The position numbers and the translations under genes were made by a program. A DNA stretch of 21,463 bases from an uncultured Collinsella sp. (GTDB lineage Bacteria > Actinomycetota > Coriobacteriia > Coriobacteriales > Coriobacteriaceae), in NCBI GenBank assembly GCA_902461085.1, contig CABPWH010000036.1, positions 1 to 21,463 on the forward strand. The letters run 5' to 3'. The notes beneath the pieces were generated by a model. The model did not search any database. It saw nothing but the letters and a program-made list of their open reading frames with translations, and had not been told where the DNA came from. How positions within the stretch are numbered: the first letter of the stretch is position 1; each line of letters opens with the position of its first letter. Positions 1-5,238 of this stretch are shown here, in pieces.

Positions 1-122
1 CATTATTGTCCTAAATCGGAAAAAAGCTATATGTCAATTTTGGTCTAACAGAGCCTTTTGTTATGCACGATCTCCTTGGACGGGTATCCTAATGCCAACG
101 TGTGCCTATCAGAGGAGAGACC

Positions 123-1061
123 ATGCTGTTTTCCGGTATCATTGCCGCCCTTACGAGCCTTCTGCTTCCCATCATCATTCTGTTGCTGCTGCTTCCCAAC
201 GCCTGCTACGTCGTTGAACAGCAGCATGCCGTGATCATCGAGCGTCTGGGCAAGTTTAACCGCATCGTCAACGCGGGCTTCCACATGAAGGTGCCCGTGA
301 TCGACCGCAAGGCCGCCACGGTGAGTCTGCGAACCATGAAAAACGGTTTTGGCATCGACGTTAAGACCCAGGACAACGTGACCATCGGCCTTGAGGTCTC
401 TGCTCAGTACCACGTGAGCTATGACATGGGCGCCGGCCCGGCAGATTCGGGCATCTACAAGAGCTACTATATGCTGCAGGAGCCCGTCGACCAGATGCGT
501 GACTTCATCACCGACGCCCTGCGCTCTTCGATTCCCGTCTACACACTCGATGAGGTCTTTGCCAAGAAGGACGACATCGCCAAGGATGTCAACGCTACCG
601 TTTCCGAGCAGATGGCCGCCTACGGCTTCACCCTCGTGTCGACGCTCATCACCAAAATCGCACTGCCGACCGAGGTTGAGAACTCCATGAACGACATCAA
701 CGCCGCCCAGCGCAAGCGCGCTGCGGCACAGGAGCTCGCTGAGGCAGACCGCATCAAGCGCGTCACCGAGGCGACCGCCGAGGCTGAGGCTATGGAAAAG
801 GCGGGCGAGGGCATCGCCAACCAGCGCAAGGCCATCGCGCTGGGTATCAAAGATTCGCTCGAGATCATCCAGGAGACGGGTGTCGGCAATGACGAGGCCA
901 ACCAACTGTTCATGTTTACGCAGTGGTCCGAGATGATGACGGAGTTCGCTCGCACGGGTAAAACCTCGACGGTCGTGCTGCCGAGCGAATTTTCGCAGTC
1001 GGCCTCGATGTTCGAGCAGATGCTGGCCGCCGGCAAAGTTCAAAACGATTCGAAGGAGTAG
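123..1061 (+). CDS. SPFH/band-7 domain membrane protein (stomatin/prohibitin family)
   Basis: Protein of 312 aa. Residues about 4-28 form one hydrophobic N-terminal membrane anchor. A band-7/SPFH domain follows (starting at the VEQQHAVIIERLGKFNRI segment), and then a charged Ala/Glu/Lys-rich helix at about 195-245 of the coiled-coil type that drives oligomerisation in this family. Family members build ring-like scaffolds in membrane microdomains and often control membrane proteases; the partner here is unknown. I chose ATG 123 because AGAGGAGAG lies just before it. An in-frame GTG at 102 would add seven residues and has no ribosome site. No NfeD-type partner gene is adjacent. The gene ends 6 bp before rlmH, whose ribosome site lies inside this gene's last codons, so the two are probably cotranscribed. 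Confidence 0.88.
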   Translation: MLFSGIIAALTSLLLPIIILLLLLPNACYVVEQQHAVIIERLGKFNRIVNAGFHMKVPVIDRKAATVSLRTMKNGFGIDVKTQDNVTIGLEVSAQYHVSYDMGAGPADSGIYKSYYMLQEPVDQMRDFITDALRSSIPVYTLDEVFAKKDDIAKDVNATVSEQMAAYGFTLVSTLITKIALPTEVENSMNDINAAQRKRAAAQELAEADRIKRVTEATAEAEAMEKAGEGIANQRKAIALGIKDSLEIIQETGVGNDEANQLFMFTQWSEMMTEFARTGKTSTVVLPSEFSQSASMFEQMLAAGKVQNDSKE

Positions 1062-1067
1062 ACGCGC

Positions 1068-1538
1068 GTGAAATACACCGTCGTTTGCGTCGGTAAGCTC
1101 AAGGAGCGCTTTTGGAAGGACGCGTGCGCTGAGTACGCCAAGCGCCTAGGTGCCTATGCCAAGGTTGATATCCGCGAGGTGGCCGATATCGACCCGGCTA
1201 AGGCGGGCGGCGTGGATGCCGCGCGCGACAAGGAGGGGGCGGCGATTCTTGCTGCCTTGCCGTCTCGAGCGCATGTGATCCTGCTGGCCATTGAGGGCAA
1301 AGAGCGCTCGAGCGAGGAGTTTTCGGCGCGGCTCGATGATCTTATGCTGCGTGGTAACAGCGACATCGCCTTTGTGATTGGCGGATCGGACGGCGTGAGC
1401 GATGACGTGCGCGCCCGCGCCGACGAGATGCTCAGCTTTGGACGCATTACCTTGCCGCATAACCTGGCGCGCGTGGTGCTGCTGGAGCAAATCTACCGCG
1501 CCTGCAAGATCAGTCGTGGCGAGCCGTATCACAAATAG
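1068..1538 (+). CDS. rlmH: 23S rRNA (pseudouridine1915-N3)-methyltransferase RlmH
   Basis: Protein of 156 aa, the normal length for the RlmH/YbeA SPOUT family. Visible hallmarks are the N-terminal strand YTVVCVGKLKE, the SAM-binding knot segment FVIGGSDGVSDDVRARAD, the LPHNLARVVLLEQIYRA helix, and the conserved C-terminal tail ending in EPYHK. The enzyme methylates pseudouridine 1915 in helix 69 of 23S rRNA in assembled 70S ribosomes. The start is GTG 1068 with AAGGAG at 1053-1058 inside the end of the upstream SPFH gene, which suggests translational coupling. No in-frame ATG lies near the conserved N terminus. Confidence 0.96.
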   Translation: MKYTVVCVGKLKERFWKDACAEYAKRLGAYAKVDIREVADIDPAKAGGVDAARDKEGAAILAALPSRAHVILLAIEGKERSSEEFSARLDDLMLRGNSDIAFVIGGSDGVSDDVRARADEMLSFGRITLPHNLARVVLLEQIYRACKISRGEPYHK

Positions 1539-1611
1539 GTCGGCAATACGAAACAATGGCGTGGGACAATACCTTTCGTTTTGAGGAATGTGTCTGAAAG
1601 GACTATGAGAT

Positions 1612-2382
1612 ATGAAGATTGGATTTGTCGGTTTTGGCAATATGGCGAGCGCTATGGCCGATGGCTGGATCGCTGCCGGTGTAGCTGTGAGCGACATGTG
1701 CGCCTGCGCGGGTCGCTACGACGCACTGGTTGAGCGCTGCGAGGCGCGCGGCATGGTCGCCTGTCACGATGCCGCCGAGGTTGTCGCCGCATCCGATATC
1801 GTGGTCGCTGCGGTCAAACCGTACATGATCGAGAAGGTATTCGCCCCGCTCAAGGACATTCTTGCCGACAAGGTCGTTCTGTCGGTTGCCTGGACTTGGG
1901 ACAGTGCCAAGTGGGAGCAGGTCCTGCCGGGCGTCGCGCACATCTCGACGGTGCCCAACACACCGGTTTCGGTGGGCGAGGGCGTCATCGCCTGCGAGAA
2001 GGCTTCCACGCTTAGTGATGAGCAGAGCGCAGTGGTGCTTGATCTGCTTGGCAAGCTCGGTGCGGTGGTCGAGCTCGATACGAGCCTGCTGTTTGTGGGC
2101 GGCACGGTGGGTGGTTGCGCTCCGGCATTTGTCGCCATGGCAATCGAGGCCCTGGGCGATGCAGCGGTCAAGCACGGTATCCCGCGTGCCGATGCCTATC
2201 GCATTGTGAGCCAGATGGTGCTGGGTACGGCAAAGCTGCAGCTTGCAACTGGCCAGCATCCTGCGGCGATGAAGGATGCCGTATGCTCGCCCGGTGGTGC
2301 CACCATCAAGGGCGTCGTTGCGCTCGAGGACGCCGGCATGCGCAGTGCCCTGGTCAAGGCAATCGACGCAACTCTCCAGTAA
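1612..2382 (+). CDS. proC: Pyrroline-5-carboxylate reductase
   Basis: Protein of 256 aa that catalyses the last step of proline synthesis, reducing 1-pyrroline-5-carboxylate to proline with NAD(P)H in the cytoplasm. The N-terminal Rossmann motif is IGFVGFGNMASAM (G-x-G-x-x-A type). The middle segment STVPNTPVSVGEGV matches the family MPNTPxxVGEG core. The C-terminal dimer domain carries the P5CR signature CSPGGATIKGVVALE. Usual length is about 265-275 aa, so this is slightly short but complete. ATG 1612 has AAAGGA at 1597-1602. The gene stands alone: proA and proB are not in the window. Its TAA stop directly abuts the left arm of the palindrome at 2383-2541. Confidence 0.95.
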   Translation: MKIGFVGFGNMASAMADGWIAAGVAVSDMCACAGRYDALVERCEARGMVACHDAAEVVAASDIVVAAVKPYMIEKVFAPLKDILADKVVLSVAWTWDSAKWEQVLPGVAHISTVPNTPVSVGEGVIACEKASTLSDEQSAVVLDLLGKLGAVVELDTSLLFVGGTVGGCAPAFVAMAIEALGDAAVKHGIPRADAYRIVSQMVLGTAKLQLATGQHPAAMKDAVCSPGGATIKGVVALEDAGMRSALVKAIDATLQ

Positions 2383-2541
2383 AACCTGCCATTTAGGGAC
2401 AGGTTTATTTTGGCAGGTTTTTCCTGCGGTTTTGTCGTATGTGCGAAAAGCGCCCCGCAACTGGCTCAATTCCAGTTGCGGGGCGCTTGCGTTTGCCCAG
2501 ATAAAACCGACCAAAATAAACCTGTCCCTTTTTGGCAGGTT
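2383..2541. repeat. 159-bp nested inverted repeat (MITE- or REP-like)
   Basis: The outer arms are 31 bp each (2383-2413 and 2511-2541) and match at 28 of 31 positions; the only differences are a TTT block against AAA. Within the arms, GGGACAGGTTTATTTTGG and its exact reverse complement form 18 uninterrupted matched bases. The centre holds a separate perfect 17-bp hairpin. No coding potential is seen. The element begins one base after the proC stop and its right end contributes the first two bases of the opposing small gene's stop codon. Confidence 0.85.
2448..2488. terminator. Bidirectional terminator at the centre of the palindrome
   Basis: Perfect 17-bp stem, AAGCGCCCCGCAACTGG (2448-2464) against 2472-2488, with a 7-nt loop. 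On the minus strand the stem runs into CTTTTCGC, so it best serves the minus-strand small gene. On the plus strand it lies downstream of proC, with a weaker T-run. A second possible proC hairpin is 2382-2391 against 2411-2420, followed by T residues. Confidence 0.75.
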
Positions 2542-2713
2542 AGTCCCAGAAGCTGTCTTCCTCATCCTCGGACTTGGGTCCGCGGTCGACGTACATCTTA
2601 TGGGTACGCTTCTCCATTACAAAGGCAAGAATCGCAAATAACAGGATGCCGCCGGCGAAAAGGATGGCAAAACCGGTGCGGGTGCCAAACAAAAAGGAAA
2701 AAACTGCGTCCAT
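2540..2713 (-). CDS. Small single-pass membrane protein (57 aa), hypothetical
   Basis: Reading the minus strand from ATG at 2713 gives 57 aa. It starts MDAVFSFLFGTRTGFAILFA, continues with a hydrophobic segment at about 14-33, then a basic stretch (MEKRTHKMYVDRG) and an acidic tail ending KSEDEEDSFWD. A ribosome site AGAAGG lies about 6 bases upstream of the ATG. The layout (short N terminus, one membrane helix, charged cytoplasmic tail) is that of many small bacterial membrane proteins. I do not recognise the family. The gene is divergent from serS and convergent with proC, and has a good terminator 50-90 bp past its stop. Its stop codon overlaps the end of the palindromic element. Shine-Dalgarno site, coherent topology and terminator make it a real gene in my judgement. 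Confidence 0.75.
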   Translation of the reverse strand: MDAVFSFLFGTRTGFAILFAGGILLFAILAFVMEKRTHKMYVDRGPKSEDEEDSFWD

Positions 2714-2737
2714 TGGGTGCCTTCTTGCGTAGTTGAG

Positions 2738-2794
2738 TTGGGTCGTAAACGCTCATAAGTATATACTTGCCCATACATGTACAAGGTTGCAACC
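2738..2794. promoter_or_regulatory. Divergent promoter region with three short palindromes
   Basis: For serS, TTGGGT (2738-2743) and TATACT (2762-2767) are 18 bp apart. The -10 lies within the perfect 12-bp palindrome AAGTATATACTT (2757-2768), so the opposite strand also reads TATACT and could serve the minus-strand small gene. Two more palindromes follow: TACATGTA (2774-2781) and GGTTGCAACC (2785-2794). No T-box-like leader is apparent. Confidence 0.45.
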
Positions 2795-2824
2795 TAAATG
2801 GAATGTATATCGCCGGAGGATCTA

Positions 2825-4108
2825 ATGCTTGATATCAAGTTTGTTCGCGAGAACCCCGATGCCATCGATGTCGCCATGGCTAACCGCCAGACGTCTTGGG
2901 ATCGCGAGAAGTTCTTTGAGCTCGACGACGAGCGCCGTGCCGTCATCACCGAGGTCGAGGAGCTCCAGGCTACGCGCAATGCCGAGTCCAAGAAGATCGG
3001 CGCCCTGATGAAGGAGGGCAAGAAGGACGAGGCCGAGGCCGCCAAGGAGGCCGTGCGCGCCGTCAACGAGAAGATTGACGGTCTGGCCGAGCGCCGCACC
3101 GCTCTCGAGCAGGAGCAGTACGACTTCATGGCTCACCTGCCCAACATTCCGTGCGATGCCACCCCGTACGGTAAGGACGAGGACGAGAACATCGAGCGCC
3201 GTCGTTGGGGCACTCCGCGCGAGTTCGACTTCGACTTTAAGCCGCACTGGGATCTGGGCACCGACCTCGACATCCTCGACTTCGAGCGTGGCAACAAGCT
3301 CTCCGGCAGCCGCTTCACCGTTCTCGGTGGCGCCGGCGCCCGTCTTGAGCGCGCCCTCATCAACTTCTTCCTCGATACGCACACCAGCCGTGGCTTTAAG
3401 GAGTGGTGGCCGCCCATCGTCGTCAAGCGTCAGACCATGTTTGGCACGGGTCAGCTGCCCAAGTTCGAGGACGACGCCTATCACGTCTCGGGCGACAACT
3501 TCCTGATTCCCACCGCCGAGGTCGTGCTCACCAACCTGCACGCCGGCGAGGTCCTCGATGCCGACACCCTGCCGCGCCGCTACACCGCCTTCACCCCCTG
3601 CTTCCGCGAGGAGGCCGGTTCCGCCGGTCGCGACACCCGCGGCATTATCCGTCAGCACGAGTTCGACAAGGTCGAGATGGTCAAGTTCGCTAAGCCGGAG
3701 GAGTCCGACGAGGAGCTCGAGAGCATGACCGCCGAGGCCGAGTACCTGCTGCAGCAGCTGGGCCTTCCGTATCGCGTGATTAGCCTGTGCACCGGCGACT
3801 TGGGTTTCTCTGCCCGTCAGACCTACGACGTCGAGGTCTGGCTGCCGAGCTACAACGCCTACAAGGAGATCAGCTCCTGCTCCAACTGCGGTGACTTCCA
3901 GGCTCGCCGCGCCAACATCAAGTATCGCGACCCCGAGAACTTCAAGGGTTCGCGCTACCTGCACACTCTCAACGGTTCCGGCCTGCCGGCCGGCCGCACC
4001 ATGGCCGCCATTCTGGAGAACTACCAGAACGCCGACGGCACCATCACGATCCCCGAGGTTCTGCGTCCCTACATGGGTGGTCTCGAGAAGATCGAGCCGG
4101 TCGCGTAA
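2825..4108 (+). CDS. serS: Serine--tRNA ligase
   Basis: Protein of 427 aa, the normal length for bacterial SerRS. It charges tRNA-Ser, and tRNA-Sec if present, with serine using ATP. The N-terminal MLDIKFVRENPDAIDVAMANR begins the two-helix coiled-coil arm (about 1-105) that grips the long variable arm of tRNA-Ser. The class II catalytic core follows: the TAEVVLTNLHAGEVLDADTLP segment, motif 2 around TPCFREEAGSAGRDTRGIIRQHEF, and motif 3 near NGSGLPAGRTMAAILENYQ. ATG 2825 is preceded by GGAGG (2815-2819) and matches the family N terminus exactly; an in-frame ATG at 2798 lies before the ribosome site and is not used in my view. The gene is monocistronic, with its own promoter and terminator. 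The tRNA-Ser gene at 9153 encodes one of its substrates. Confidence 0.98.
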   Translation: MLDIKFVRENPDAIDVAMANRQTSWDREKFFELDDERRAVITEVEELQATRNAESKKIGALMKEGKKDEAEAAKEAVRAVNEKIDGLAERRTALEQEQYDFMAHLPNIPCDATPYGKDEDENIERRRWGTPREFDFDFKPHWDLGTDLDILDFERGNKLSGSRFTVLGGAGARLERALINFFLDTHTSRGFKEWWPPIVVKRQTMFGTGQLPKFEDDAYHVSGDNFLIPTAEVVLTNLHAGEVLDADTLPRRYTAFTPCFREEAGSAGRDTRGIIRQHEFDKVEMVKFAKPEESDEELESMTAEAEYLLQQLGLPYRVISLCTGDLGFSARQTYDVEVWLPSYNAYKEISSCSNCGDFQARRANIKYRDPENFKGSRYLHTLNGSGLPAGRTMAAILENYQNADGTITIPEVLRPYMGGLEKIEPVA

Positions 4109-4131
4109 ATTGGCTGCATAGGGGATATGCA

Positions 4132-4160
4132 AGGGCGCTCCTTCGGGGGCGCCCTATTTC
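4132..4160 (+). terminator. Rho-independent terminator of serS
   Basis: The stem AGGGCGC (4132-4138) pairs with GCGCCCT (4149-4155), extended by three more pairs and capped by a C(TTCG)G tetraloop. A short T-rich stretch, ATTTCGT, follows. Confidence 0.8.
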
Positions 4161-4208
4161 GTGCGCAGGTCCATACCATGCCGTGCGGACAGCTCAATAG
4201 AAAACACA

Positions 4209-4248
4209 CGAACAACTGTTCTGTATACAGCCATCTACCTGCTATGCT
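4209..4248 (+). promoter_or_regulatory. LexA-like SOS box and probable promoter
   Basis: CGAACAACTGTTCT (4209-4222) contains GAAC-N4-GTTC, the core of the Gram-positive LexA/DinR operator. Directly after it is the perfect palindrome CTGTATACAG (4221-4230). A -10 candidate TATGCT (4243-4248) places the box over the expected -35 region, a typical repressor position. The function is inferred from the motif only. Confidence 0.4.
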
Positions 4249-4281
4249 TTTGCTAAATAAGAGCGAGAGAAAGGGGACGCG

Positions 4282-4659
4282 ATGGAGCTGTTTGATGATC
4301 GGGTGGTTTTGTTTGAGAGCGACGAGGGCGGGGAGTACCTGCTTGTAACGTGTGAGCCGTCTGGCATGGGTGGCCTGGTGGTTCGACAGACGAGCGAGGG
4401 TCCGTTGACACAATGGTGCTTTGAGGAGTCGCCGCATGTGGTCGAGACCTTTGTGACGCACGAGGGACTTGTGGCGCTGGAGCACTTCTATGGAGTTGGG
4501 ACTTCCAACCAGGTCGCGCGCATGCTGAGCATCTCGTTTGCCGATTATGATTGTGCCCAGCGGGTGAGATCGCTCCTGAGGGAACTTGATGCCAAGTTCG
4601 ACGTGATCGAAAAGCCAATCGATCGTACGGGGAACGTCGGTATATGCGGAGCAGCATGA
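4282..4659 (+). CDS. Hypothetical protein (125 aa)
   Basis: I do not recognise this protein. It is acidic and soluble, with no signal peptide or membrane segment. The first half looks beta-rich (VVLFESDEGGEYLLVTCEP, GGLVVRQTS). The second half looks helical, with the stretches VTHEGLVALEHFYGV and DYDCAQRVRSLLRELDAKFDVI. ATG 4282 has AAGGGG at 4271-4276. It sits alone between the serS terminator and the tRNA-Arg genes. The upstream GAAC-N4-GTTC motif raises the possibility of SOS control, but nothing in the protein points to DNA repair. No homology claim is made. Confidence 0.7.
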   Translation: MELFDDRVVLFESDEGGEYLLVTCEPSGMGGLVVRQTSEGPLTQWCFEESPHVVETFVTHEGLVALEHFYGVGTSNQVARMLSISFADYDCAQRVRSLLRELDAKFDVIEKPIDRTGNVGICGAA

Positions 4660-4695
4660 CAAAACTGCGTTCCACAAAAAAGTTTGAGATTGTGC

Positions 4696-4725
4696 TTGAC
4701 TCCAATAAGCTAAAGTGGTTTTATA
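4696..4725 (+). promoter_or_regulatory. Promoter of the first tRNA-Arg gene
   Basis: TTGACT (4696-4701) is followed at 17-18 bp by a T/A-rich -10 (TTTTAT or TTTATA, 4719-4725). The distance from the -10 to the tRNA matches that of the second copy (18 bp from the start of the -10 to the tRNA 5' end). Confidence 0.6.
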
Positions 4726-4736
4726 TGTCTTGCGCT

Positions 4737-4813
4737 GCGGCGTTACCTCAGCTGGATAGAGGGTCTGACTACGAATCAGAACGTCATAGGTTCGAATCCT
4801 ATACGCCGCACCA
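4737..4813 (+). tRNA. tRNA-Arg (anticodon ACG), copy 1
   Basis: The acceptor stem GCGGCGT pairs with ACGCCGC (4803-4809), with discriminator A and encoded CCA. The anticodon stem TCTGA/TCAGA encloses CTACGAA, giving anticodon ACG. The T arm is ATAGG-TTCGAAT-CCTAT. With A34 converted to inosine by TadA it would read CGU, CGC and CGA. It is sequence-identical to the copy at 4977. Confidence 0.97.
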
Positions 4814-4822
4814 ATCGAACTT

Positions 4823-4852
4823 AAAGCCTCCGGCAACGGGGGCTTTTCTTTT
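4823..4852 (+). terminator. Terminator of tRNA-Arg copy 1
   Basis: The hairpin AAAGCCTCCG-GCAA-CGGGGGCTTT (one G-T pair) is followed by a T-rich tail (TTCTTTT). It starts 10 bp after the CCA end. Confidence 0.85.
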
Positions 4853-4935
4853 ATGGCAACACCGCATGGATTCGAACCTCGGTCGGGGCGCGGGCGTCTT
4901 AATCATCACTTCGTAAAATTTTTCCAAATTGTCGC

Positions 4936-4964
4936 TTGACCCATCGAGGGGTCACGTGCATAAT
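4936..4964 (+). promoter_or_regulatory. Promoter of the second tRNA-Arg gene
   Basis: TTGACC (4936-4941), a 17-bp spacer and CATAAT (4959-4964) form a near-consensus sigma-70-type promoter. The tRNA 5' end follows 12 bp after the -10. Confidence 0.75.
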
Positions 4965-4976
4965 AATCCGTGCGTT

Positions 4977-5053
4977 GCGGCGTTACCTCAGCTGGATAGA
5001 GGGTCTGACTACGAATCAGAACGTCATAGGTTCGAATCCTATACGCCGCACCA
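4977..5053 (+). tRNA. tRNA-Arg (anticodon ACG), copy 2
   Basis: Identical to the gene at 4737-4813 over its whole length, including the encoded CCA. It has its own promoter and terminator, so the two genes are separate transcription units. Confidence 0.97.
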
Positions 5054-5062
5054 TTTGAGATT

Positions 5063-5092
5063 AAAGCTCCCGGCAACGGGGGCTTTTCTTTT
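5063..5092 (+). terminator. Terminator of tRNA-Arg copy 2
   Basis: The hairpin AAAGCTCCCG-GCAA-CGGGGGCTTT is followed by TTCTTTT. Stem bases differ from copy 1 but pairing is kept through a shifted G-T pair. Confidence 0.85.
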
Positions 5093-5238
5093 ACGTAAGC
5101 ACTGCATGGATTCGAACCTCGGTCGAGGCGCGAGCGTAAAGCAGACTATTTCCTGTCGACTCGTGTAAGATTTCGAGTAGGTGTCGCGGCCCATCCGTGA
5201 CCACTCCTTCTTCAAGCGACCGATCAGGGTGATATTTC

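Larger units (their letters stand above)
4731..5145 (+). repeat. Tandem duplication carrying two tRNA-Arg genes (240-bp period)
   Basis: Two units of about 175 bp (4731-4905 and 4971-5145) share an identical tRNA, a diverged terminator with the same fold, and a nearly identical downstream stretch beginning GCATGGATTCGAACCTCGGT. The promoters between them differ. This is an old local duplication in which the tRNA is held constant while the flanks drift. Confidence 0.8.

Noticed and set aside
2714..2824. T-box riboswitch upstream of serS
   Set aside because: The leader is about 50 bases, too short, and no T-box consensus or specifier stem is visible.
2822..4132. 436-codon minus-strand frame opposite serS, and similar ones opposite the SPFH gene and proC
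   Set aside because: Same shadow effect; the plus-strand genes are certain.
4644..5168. Short plus-strand frames running through the tRNA-Arg genes
   Set aside because: They translate tRNA and terminator sequence; the near-identical peptides only reflect the duplication.
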